A DNA stretch of 64,000 nt from Toxonevra muliebris. Taxonomy: Eukaryota; Arthropoda; Insecta; Diptera; Pallopteridae. The notes beneath the pieces were generated by a model that was not told the DNA's origin, ran no database searches, and saw only the letters and a list, made by a program, of their open reading frames with translations. The stretch is from assembly GCA_963691655.1 (NCBI GenBank), contig OY829327.1:81914019-81978018 (forward strand), read 5' to 3'. Below are positions 10,885 to 20,399 of this stretch, piece after piece; positions within the stretch are counted from its first letter, which is position 1, and each line of letters starts with the position of its first letter. The translations under genes and the position numbers were made by a program.

Positions 10885-12390
10885 AACTAGACCAAAATAT
10901 AGACGAAACCGAGATCCAGACCAAAAAAACTAGTTCAAAAATTTGATCAAAATTTACACAAATATTCGGTTCAAAAACCAAACCAAAGGCAAACCAAAAA
11001 TCAGACCTAAGCTCTGAAAAAATACATCAAGCCAAAGTCCAATAAAAAAACAAAATTCAAACCAAAAGTCAGAACGAAATTTAGACAAAAAAAAAAAAAA
11101 TTAAACAAAAATTTGAACCAAAACTCAGACCAAAATTCAAATAAAAAATCGAACAATCAAACAAATCAGGAAATGAAACAAAACACGAATTAAAATTCAG
11201 ATTAAATGTCTGACAGAAGTTCAGATCAAAAGAGACCAAAAATCAGACTAAAATTCTAATCAAGGATCAAGATTTATACCAAAAATTAAACCAAAACTAA
11301 GATCGAAATTCAAATAAAAAATCATAAAAAAACCCGAGTTAAAATTCATATCAAATGTCAGACCAAAGTTCAGATTAAAAGGGGCCAGCACTCACAATAA
11401 AATTCTAATCAAGATTCAAAATTTAGACCAAAAATTAAACCAAAACTCAGACCAAAATTCAAATAAAAAGACGGACCAGAAATCAAACAAAAACCATGTT
11501 AAAATTCGGTTCAAATGTCAGACCGAAAACCAGACCAAAAGGAGCTAAAACTCAGTCCGAAATTCTAATCAAGAATAATGATTTAAACTAAAAATCTAAT
11601 TAAAATTCTAAATAATAAAAAATCGGATCAGAAATCAAACAAAAACGAAGTTAAAATTCAGATGAAATGTCAGGTCGAAGTTCAAAACAAAAAGGACCAA
11701 AATTCGAATCAAGAATAAAGATTTAACCCAAAAATTAAAACAAAACTCAGACCAAAGTTCTAATAAAAAATCGGACCAGAAATCAAACAAATGCCGAGTT
11801 AAAATTCAGATCAAATGTCAGACCGAGGTTCAGACCAAGAGAGACTAAAACTCAGTCCAAAATTCTAGTCCAGAACTAACATTTAGATCATAAAAATTAA
11901 ACCAAAACTCGGACGAAAAATTAAAATAAAAAATTTATCACAAATTAAATAAAAACCAAAAACCAAGTTAAACTTCAAATCAAATGTTAGACCGAAGTAT
12001 AGACCAAAAAGAACCAAAACTCAGACCAAAATTCTAATCAAGAATTAAGAATAAGATAAAAAATTTAACAAAAACTTAAACCTCAGCTCAGACTAAACTT
12101 CAAATAAAAAAACAAACCACATGTCAAATAAAAACCTAGGTGAAATTCAGATCAAATGCCAGATAAATGTGCGGCAGTTCCGACCAAAGAAAAAAAACAA
12201 AATTCTAATCAAAAACTAAACCAAAAATGGGACCGAAATTCAGACCAAAACTCAGACTAAAATTCAAACCAAAACCCAACCAAAATTCAGACTAAAATTC
12301 AAGCCAAAACCCAACCAAAATCAAACTAAAAATCTAACCAAAGTTCAGACGAAAAGCCAAGACCTGAAATAAAATGAAATATCAGACCAA
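10885..12390 (+). repeat. Higher-order tandem array of GACCAAAATTCA-type units
   Basis: About 1.5 kb is made of short degenerate units around CAGACCAAAATTCAAA and AAACCAAAACTCAGACC. A larger period is visible: the phrase TTAAAATTCAGATCAAATGT (or close variants) recurs at about 11189, 11339, 11499, 11652, 11800, 11967 and 12140, spacing roughly 150-170 bp. The array therefore has a 12-16-bp subunit inside a ~150-170-bp unit. It is A-rich on this strand with no open frame. Related short arrays occur at 59600-60006 (same strand) and 28815-29065 (opposite strand). Confidence 0.85.
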
Positions 12391-12592
12391 AGTCTCTAAA
12401 TGTAAGGCATCTATAATCTAGCTCTGAAATTCCAGATGTAACTAAGTATAAAGATTTTTTAAGTTTCACATTCAGATTTCAGTAAGAGACTGCAGCCCCC
12501 ATAATTTGGATCTGCCACTGCTTGAACTGGGTTAATAGTAAATTTGTTCTGAAAACTGTGTCGATGGCCTGCCACTTTTGGCTCTGTGTCAT

Positions 12593-12743
12593 AGTGGCTG
12601 TTCACACAGGAGCAAGCATGAACGCCTGTCTGAAAGAGAAAAAGAAAAAGACATGCGAATCTCTCACTTTTTCTTACTACCTATTTTTTATACCTCTCTT
12701 TTTCAGACGGGCGTTCATGCTTGCGCCCGTGTGAACAGCCACT
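12593..12743. repeat. MITE-like hairpin with ~50-bp arms
   Basis: The left arm begins AGTGGCTGTTCACACAGGAG and the right arm, read inward, AGTGGCTGTTCACACGGGCG. The two pair over about 50 bp with only a few mismatches, through GCAAGCATGAACGCC and GTCTGAAA. The AT-rich loop is about 45 bp. It is probably a non-autonomous DNA transposon (MITE); a TSD is not clear (TA is possible). Two small open frames in it are artefacts of the palindrome. Confidence 0.75.
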
Positions 12744-12994
12744 TACGAAGAATGAATTTGAAACAATAAAATCTTCAACTCAAGGTAACAATTAAGAACT
12801 AACTTTACATAAAAGCATTAACAACTGTACTGATTTTCACTGATTTCCAACGCCTAATGTACTGATTTCGCGGTTCAAAAATCTGGCTACCCTAGTTTGG
12901 GCGGATATTTGTAACACGAAAAATAATTCGTAATAAGTGTGAACATGAAAATGTGTAAAATTCTGAAAAAAATAACATAAATGACTTTCAAGTT

Positions 12995-13390
12995 GTTTCC
13001 ATGAATTCAATTTATTTTGGTGAAGTTAATTGACTTCATGATAGTTTTTTAGGAGACTATGAAAATTAAATCTAGAGGTTAATTCATTGAAATAAATTGA
13101 AGTCAATTGACTGCAACCGACTTCAAATGACTTTAATGGACTTTAAATTACTTAAAAATTAATGACTTCAAGTCAATTAATATTTTGTAGAGATCAGAAC
13201 TGCATATAAGAGAATGATCATTCATGACTTCAAAAAAACTGACTTCAAAAATGAAGGATAAGTCATTGACTTCAATATGACTTGTAATTTCACAGTCTTA
13301 ATTCGGCATTCACAAAAAGACTGGAATATTGGAATCATTTTTTTTTTAGAAGTCATTTGACTTCAAACCTAAAAAGACTTCAATCTTTTA
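12995..13390. repeat. Cluster of TGACTTCAA / TTGAAGTCA motifs
   Basis: Within about 400 bp the octamer TGACTTCA or its complement TGAAGTCA, with one-base variants, occurs a dozen or more times in both orientations and at irregular spacing. Examples are near 13022, 13101, 13122, 13161, 13228, 13241, 13257 and 13353. This looks like a degenerate short-period satellite. The segment 13035-13085 (TTTAGGAGACTATGAAAATT) recurs inverted at about 54900-54945 and 60250-60290. Confidence 0.5.
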
Positions 13391-14987
13391 CAACTCTCCT
13401 TGGGGAGTATCTTATGCGACTATCGCGAACTTTCAGTATGACTTGGATGTAAAACTAATGGTGGTATATAGAAACATTTATCGTCCTTTATCAGAGCAGT
13501 ACCCAATGTTTTCTATGTCAGTTGATTACCTCGTATCCCACATCAAATTTGGCAAAAGAAACGATCTAAAATATATTGAGTGGAAACTATAAAGTAATCC
13601 AGATCTTTCGCATGTTTTCTATCCAGACAACTCTAAAACACTAATTGGAATCAGTTCTGGCTGATATCTGAATAATGATACCAGGAAAATTTTAGCCATA
13701 GGAGAAATGTCGGTAGCTATTTTGAATGTAGCAAGCTGAATAATCGAAAATAATTGGTGAGGTAAATAAGTATACTATAAGAGGCTATATTAACTCAAAC
13801 GAAAGACTCTAGAAAAACTTGCCAATTTTCCAAAATGCCATAAAGCGAACAGACAAGACAACATCTTGTAATCGAGATAATAAATAAGCAACAAGCACAT
13901 AAAATGAATTCATAAGTTCTGGACAGTAACTGGAAACCAAATCTTTTCATTTTTATTTCATCAACATCGCTTAAATAGTAATTCTTGTGATTTTCTACTT
14001 TACAATGGTAACAACAGCAAATTTAATAACGGAATTCAATGCCACAAAATGAAGTAGACGCTAAAAGGCAGGAATAAATTTATGTAGGTACCTATATAAT
14101 AATAATAATAATAATAACCTCCTTCGATAAAATTTATGCAAAAATATGCTTCAAGTTAAGTAGAAAAACGATGAGAGAAAACGAATGTGAGAGAAAGAAC
14201 AAGTGAGAGACGAAAAAAAAGAAGAATTGCCATATTGACTTTTGCTCCATATAAATCAACCCGTACCATGTTGAAATTTTTACTTTACTGCCGCTCTTCA
14301 ACAGTTCATTGAATAAAGAGTAGCTTCTTCTTCTTTTTCTTCTGCAATATGAAAAACTTTTTCTGTTTTCTTTTTCCCCCTCCACCGAAATAAATAATAC
14401 AGTAAAAATATAAAAATATACACAGCAATAATAACAACAACAACAACCACAACAAAATAAAAATATACCAAAAACTTTTTTCTTGAATTTCAAAGTATTT
14501 TGCAGCAATCTGAAAAGTGAATGAAGTTTGAAGAGTCAATAGTAGAAGAATATAAAAAAAAAAGAGAAAGTGGAAATAAATTGAGAAAAGTTAGTGAGCA
14601 AAATATGCTTGCATATGAAAAAGAGTAAATACATAGAGTAACGTCAATAACAACAAAGATTCGACAAAAAACTTCAATCAACCAACTAAAGTTTCTTGTT
14701 AGCGTTTGCTTTTGGGTGGGGGGCGAGAGTGAGGGAAGAAGAATGGCATATTTTAAAGAAATATTTCGAATATTTATGTGATTTGGGTTATTGTGATAAG
14801 CTGCGGTGATGGCGGTGGAAAAGCAACAACAACAAAAAATTGCAACTAAATAAGTTGAATGAAAATTGACAGCTGTGAAAATTTAGAAATGAATAGAAGG
14901 ATTTAAAAAAATAAAACTAGCAGTTTCTTTAAGAAAAATTTAACATACAAATATGAGATATGCATAGAGTGTTTTTCATGTTTATAA
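13391..14987. other. No gene recognised; simple repeats
   Basis: AT-rich DNA with an (ATA)n run at about 14097-14117 and (CAA)n patches near 14425 and 14825. The minus-strand open frames at 14134-14681 are translations of A/GAA-rich DNA into Leu/Phe/Cys/Ser-rich strings and are not convincing genes. Confidence 0.4.
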
Positions 14988-16341
14988 GGAGGGGTGTTAT
15001 AAGGCCATATGCATTAACGCCATAATGGCTTTATTGCACTTTTGATTGGGAAATAACGCCGTATTTACGATATGGCTTTATTTCACTTTGAAAGAAATCT
15101 GCAAAATGATGCGTAGATAATTTGTCTTTATTTTTTTACAATTACTATTAATGCACAACAGCCCCTGGAGAGCCAAGGCCGAGATTTTTGCATTCACTCA
15201 TGTTGTGTGAGCTATATTTATACACGAATGGAGGGGCCCTACAGTTTTTTGCCGAATCCGACAGGTGAAGTGAAAAGCTTTAAATAGCAATTTTTTTACT
15301 CTTGGATGTTTGCCATTGTCAGCCAAGAGGTGGTGCCATACAGAAAAATTTGTATTTTCTATTTCTGATTTTTGAGCGTGCCACGATATGAACCCGGGTA
15401 CCTCTGCGTAGCAGTCCAACACACTAACCACAAGGCTACGGCGACTTTATTTTTCACTAGTTTTTAAATTTGCATTGTTTAAGAAGAAAATACCGTTACT
15501 TCCAAAAACAACAAACAAACGAGATGGACGGAACTTTTTTTTAAATTTTTTTCTTTGAGTTTCGTTTCTTGTTTTTTTTTTCAACAAAGCAAATTGGTGT
15601 TTATTCTTCACTCCGGTATTATTTACTTAAAAATCGCGCGATTTTTATTAAATATTTTCATTTTTTCTTTATTTTTGTAAAAATTTTTCGCCTGCGTCGA
15701 CTCTTTCAATGTTACAGATAAATTCAACTGAATCAATATCTTTCTTTATTTTTGTAAAAAATATTTCGCTTGAGGCGCTTATTACCATACCATTCCTATT
15801 TACTATATGAGCATATTTTTCTCTTCTGTTTTTATAAGTTTACCCATTCGCTTTCATCCTAAATGGAACAGTTTTTTATTTTAGAAAGCCAATTTTTAAA
15901 AAAGTTCGAAATAAAACTGCATTTTCTTATACATGTAAATTTGGTTTACTTTTAAAATTTTAATGAAAGAATCACAACGGTCATAACGCTCACTGGGTGT
16001 TATCATTTTTTTCGGGGCAGCCATAGCGCCCAAAATGATTTCGGGCATAATGGCCATTCTTAGAGCGGTCATAACGGCGTGGGTGTTATGTCCGGGAACT
16101 TCCTGAAATATAAACGCACATTTTCTTGTTTTTTTTTTTCATTATTTTTCTCGATTTTTGCAGCAGAGAGAACATTTTACACCCGTATGGCGTTATTTCC
16201 ACTTCGTCTGCTAAAATTTATGGGATTATTGCATTTTTTATTTGGAAATAACGCCATATCGCAAATATGGCGTTATTTCCCAATCAAAAGTGCAATAAAG
16301 CCATTATGGCGTTAATGCATATGGCCTTATAACACCCCTCC
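14988..16341. mobile_element. DNA transposon-like element with long TIRs, superfamily unassigned
   Basis: Both ends read GGAGGGGTGTTATAAGG inward and stay nearly identical for about 100 bp, through 'ccatatgcattaacgcc', 'attgcacttttgattgggaa' and 'ataacgcc'. Flanks GTTTATAA (14980-14987) and GTTTATAG (16342-16349) match at 7 of 8 bases, suggesting an 8-bp TSD. The interior has more ATGGCGTTATTTCC-type and 'cataacggc' motifs but no transposase. A tRNA-derived SINE (15120-15445) is inserted inside. The 8-bp TSD would fit hAT or P superfamilies, but the termini do not look typical of either. Confidence 0.7.
15120..15445 (-). mobile_element. tRNA-derived SINE
   Basis: On the minus strand from about 15445, a tRNA-like head has an A-box-like TAGCCTTGTGG then GTTAGTGTGTTGG, and a B-box-like GGGTTCATATCG, about 50 bp apart. 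This is the internal RNA polymerase III promoter layout. An unrelated body of about 200 bp follows, with a 'ggcaccacctcttggctgac' segment and ending near 'ctctccaggggctgttg', then an A-rich tail toward 15120. The head is too degenerate in its acceptor and anticodon arms to be a working tRNA gene. It sits inside the TIR element 14988-16341. Confidence 0.65.
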
Positions 16342-16449
16342 GTTTATAGGCCACACAAAAAAATTCTTAAAGATTCGTCAATTTTATCGATTATTAAAAT
16401 AAATGAAGAATTTTGACCTTTTAGTTAATTTTTCAAAATGGTTTAAGAT

Positions 16450-16680
16450 TTTGTATGCAGCATATTAAACTTTAACTATGGAAGTGAATTTTTTACTTAT
16501 TAACTTTACTAAAAAAATTTTAGTAAAAAAAAAAGTTTTTTTGCTAATAACATTTTTAATTAAAATAAATCTAAAATTTGAAAACTTTTTTTTTAAGTTC
16601 AACAAAACTGGCACTTTATTTCACAAGGTGGTGAGTGGTAAATCCTCCACCTCCACAGTTAAAGGTTAAAAACAACGAGA
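16450..16680 (-). repeat. Fragment of the 54.6/60.0-kb repeat family
   Basis: Read on the minus strand, this segment matches 57448-57640 and 61905-62080: 'ttaactgtggaggtgg', 'ccagttttgttgaa', 'ttcaaattttagatttattt' and 'aattcacttccatagttaaa' all recur. Here the junction runs unbroken through 'ttgtgaaataaagtgccag', so it shows the ancestral state of a region disrupted in the 54.6-kb copy. The open frame 16478-16669 is a by-product. Confidence 0.6.
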
Positions 16681-17224
16681 GTACTTTTTAGTTTCTAATA
16701 TTTCCTTTTAACAAAAAAATAGCTATAAAATTAAAAAAAAAAACAATGGATGCGTGCAAGGCACGCAAGAAATTTGATGTGTAAACAGTTAAACCAACTG
16801 AATGCCATGTACATAAGCTCACATATGTATAGTCATTTATAGGGATTTGATGTATAATCTATATGCTTAGGTAAATAATTCAAATTAAAAGAATTCTTTT
16901 ATAAACTTAAAAATTTATTAGATATCATTATTTTTTATATACATTTATGTAATATCCCAATTCACTATAAATTGCAAATGGCCTTTCATCAATGCAAATG
17001 CAAATTTTTGTTCCATATCGTATGTGGTTGTTGTTGTGATAACAGAAATATCTTGCATTTGCCCCAAATCGTGAATAGGGCTGATATGTTGTAGTTGAAT
17101 CATTTTTCTTTTACTGAATGCATCGGGCACGATATGCTCCCATATACGCAACTGCAATTGCATCTTTTTTTCCGCGCTTTAAGTTTTTTTTCTTGTCGAT
17201 TTGAAATTTTATTAGATTTGAAAA

Positions 17225-17293
17225 TTTTACATAACGTCGTATAGGTATATGAATTTGTACACACATACGCCAAATCAATTCTCAGGCGACGAT
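17225..17293 (-). repeat. Second copy of the CGTCGC hairpin family (one arm plus loop)
   Basis: Its reverse complement matches 5470-5525 (CGTCGC, TGAGAATTGATTTGGCGTA, TGTGTGTACAAATT, TATACCTAT). Only one arm of the hairpin is clearly present. Confidence 0.5.
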
Positions 17294-17639
17294 AAATGCT
17301 TTCCTTATTTAACCTTAGAAAAGCAACAGGGGTGACCAGCCACTCCACTACTTTTTAAAAGCACCGCAAAGAGATTTGCCTTAACTGCATTTAATAAAAA
17401 TAATAATCAATGTATTTACTTTGAAGTAAATAAGTGATTTTATAATAAATAAGTTTGATTTTTCTGTTTAACATTTTTGCTATTTACATAGATAAAAAAA
17501 GTGTTAATGTACAAAGCAAAATTTTTATAATGCCGTGGTTTGCTATCATTATTACTACAATTGGTTTATACATATATTGAAACCTAGATTCTTTATTATT
17601 ATAATTTTGTATTGTTTTTATATTTTAAAAAATATGTAA

Positions 17640-18048
17640 TTTTAACCCAATCTAACTAACCGAATTCAAAACCTATCAAACGCTTGTGTTTGCTACGGCG
17701 ATTTCTCTGCTTGTATGGTATAGTCGATCTCCACACGTTTAACACCAACAAATAATTCTGCCACTAATAAATGTACACACACATTTTGTTTTCGTATGTA
17801 CATATATGTGTGAGTAAATTGATCGAAACATAAACAAACAAACTCCGCTCGTATTTTAATTTCTCCCTCTCTTCTTCTCTTCTCTCTTCTCTTTGTTGTT
17901 TAGAGTAGCACAGTCATGCCGCGCAGTAGTGTGAGCGAGACGGGAACTGGACGTTACAGTTATCTTACATCTTACGATACAGTTATTGTTACATTTTACA
18001 CATTTGAAATTTTGCCCATACCGTGAGCTAAAATGTTTACACATCAAA
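17640..18048 (+). repeat. Dispersed ~410-bp repeat, copy 1
   Basis: This segment is present as a near-identical inverted copy at 63203-63607. Shared landmarks include AACCGAATTCAAAACCTATC, the TATGGTATAGTCGATCTCCA stretch, the pyrimidine tract near 17865-17895, and CATTTTACACATTTGAAATT. It ends in 'gatgtgtaaaca' (read inward), which also occurs near 16778. No coding function is visible; the open frames on both copies are the same incidental frame. It is probably a non-autonomous transposon or a segment of a larger one. Confidence 0.75.
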
Positions 18049-18534
18049 AAATTTTGCCATCATTAATATGACTTTACAAAATCGTTGTGGTTTTTGTCAT
18101 CTTTATATAATTGAAGCCGAAATAATGTTGAAACAAAAGTTTTTTGTGGAAGGATTAGTATGAAAAAGAATTGAAAAGAAGTAGTTTGGATGATTTAGTG
18201 CTGGGATATGCACTTCAGCTGCCCACGGTGATTGCTTGTACCGGAAAGTCTAAGGCGATGAACAATTAACTAATTTTGTCCCGGTACTAGATGCCATAAT
18301 CCAATTTTGAAAATTTTCTTAAGTCTTTAACAAGGGAGTTTAGTACTCAACAAAATAAAATAAGTTTTTTCAACAAAATAAAATAAAATTTTTTGTTTTA
18401 TTTTAGAGGGTGTAAGTGCTTTTTGGGTTATCCAAAAAAATAAGGTGACCAGGTCTAAAATGGGAAATTTTCTGTTTTTCTCTCTTCGACGGCAAATATG
18501 ACATATTAGAAACGAAGTTATGAAGTTGTTATTC

Positions 18535-18635
18535 GGCTGCATACAATCAAGCAGAGAGACGACTTCTCGCAGTTTTATCGTATGTGCTTTAGTAAGAGAG
18601 TCGATATAGAAGTCTCGGCTTGATTGCATTTAACT
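18535..18635. repeat. Short inverted repeat
   Basis: Left arm 'tgcatacaatcaagcagagag' region and right arm 'ctcggcttgattgcattta' pair around TGCAATCAAGC with a further match of GACTTCT to AGAAGTC. The spacer is about 50 bp. It may be a small MITE; I saw no second copy in the window. Confidence 0.4.
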
Positions 18636-18869
18636 AAGTCGAAAACGAGAGCACTGGTTTCTATTGTTGCTCTCTTCTTTGTTTTCTTGAATACACAGCA
18701 AATCACACTCACTTTCTGAGGCTAGACATCTCCGCCCCCTTACTACAGCAATATCTCTCGTCCAGTAAGTAAGGCCCAGTGGACCAAGCAGCGAATGTTG
18801 ATCGAACGTTAGCCTAGGTTAGGTTAGCCTAAACTATCGCAAACGGGCTCAGAAATGAGCATTTTGGGG

Positions 18870-19140
18870 TCAAAAATACGAGCGTCGCATGAACATTCGC
18901 TTAATGTTCGCAATCGTGCTCTCAAACGACAATTTTGCGAGCATAAATATGAAAAATAAGCAATAATAGATAAAAGAAGCTACAAATGGTTTTTTTTTTT
19001 GGCACCCGACACAACAACGAAAAAACGAGCGACGCAAGATCATTCGCTTAATGCTCCTTAATGTGCTTGCCCACGATAAGTTTGGGAGCTTGAATATGGC
19101 AATGAAGAACTAATAAGAAAAGGAGACAACAAACGGTTTC
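18870..19140. repeat. Diverged two-unit tandem duplication (~150 bp period)
   Basis: ACGAGCGTCGCATGAACATTCGCTTAATG near 18879 is repeated as ACGAGCGACGCAAGATCATTCGCTTAATG near 19026, and 'agaagctacaaatggttt' near 18975 as 'aggagacaacaaacggttt' near 19120. The two units are old and share only part of their length. Confidence 0.5.
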
Positions 19141-20399
19141 TCTAGCTCGTAAAAAGGCTCACAAAAGATTCGCAAGTGACGTAAATTAAACTTATGCTGC
19201 TACAAACTGGGCGACATATGATTCGATTTCGGATCCAGTCGCGATAGTGTAGTCCGCAAAACTTTCACCAAACTCTCATAAACGATATCGTTTATCAAGA
19301 TTTTGTCCACTGGGAAGGAATAAAGTAAATCCGCTGAGGTAGGACTTGGCAATATTTCCGATTCTGGAAATTCGTCTGAAAATGTTTGGGTTCTTCTCAA
19401 TGAAACCTCTCTTAGAGCTTTGTGCTTGTTGGCGGTCCAAGTGATTTGGATATAATAAATTCAATACAACCGATTGATGTGCCTGTGCTGTTGGTTACTG
19501 AAGAAGTATACCAGATCACAGTTACCCAAACCAATTTGAAAAATTGGCATTGAGATTATAAGACATCATTCAATTTGATCGTGTTGAAGCAGTTCTAGTT
19601 CTCTCTCTCTCTATTTTAACCATGACTAGTAATGATTCGATACAAGTAAATACGAGTACTCCCAGAGAAAAACAGCGATGTAAAATCGAGTACGTTCGTA
19701 CTTGATTTAAATTTGATCATTATTTAAAAAAAATTATTGAAATTAACTTCGAAAAAAGTTAAATCAAATACAAAAACTTAAAATTGAAGTTTCATAAACT
19801 TAAGTTTGACAATGCATCTTCAATTCAAAATGTAAAATACTTACTTCTCATATCGCCATGCACGCGTTTTAAAATCTACAACAATAACTATAAGTATTCT
19901 AACGGTAATTTACTGTATTTCGTTCTCGTTCATCTCCTTTACATCATTCGTCTTCTTTACATGCATGCAAAACAAAAACAAAATTTGGAAACTTGTTATT
20001 GCTTTGTTTGCAAAGTAGAGGAAAGAGGCAAAGGAGGTGAAAGAAAACGAAATGCAGAAAGAGTCAATAAGTATTTAAATCGCAGTCGCCTATGATCTTT
20101 TTCAAAGGCATTGTGAAGCTTTTTAATTAGTTTTAATTGTGATTTCGTCGCGTGTGCAAATAAATTCGTGTGTTGATGTCCAGTGAAAACATTTAAAAAT
20201 AAAATGCAGAGCTACCATTTAGATTTAGACAAATACGGGCATTTAATAAGTGTTGATAATCTAACTGGAGCAGTGGTGAGCATTGCGGAGGTTCCTGGAG
20301 GGCTCGTTGTAGATGCAGACGGTGAAGAAAAAAAATTAACAGATCTGTTTTAGATTTTCGAAATGCCTAGTCTTTATGCGACACTAAAATGTAAGTGTG

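Noticed and set aside
10885..12390. CRISPR array
   Set aside because: Units are degenerate, contiguous and lack unique spacers; this is a eukaryotic minisatellite.
14134..14681. Overlapping minus-strand frames as membrane proteins
   Set aside because: Leu/Phe/Cys strings come from A/GAA/CAA-rich simple sequence, and several frames overlap.
15369..15445. A tRNA gene on the minus strand
   Set aside because: A-box and B-box-like motifs are present but the acceptor and anticodon stems do not pair, and a SINE body follows. It was called a SINE head instead.
20276..20353. A short GT-AG intron (gtgagc...ttttag) within exon 1 of the SAM-like gene
   Set aside because: The stretch encodes sensible in-frame protein sequence (SIAEVPGGLVVDADGEEKKL) and only the last codon is a stop, so a nonsense mutation is simpler; the alternative cannot be excluded without transcripts.
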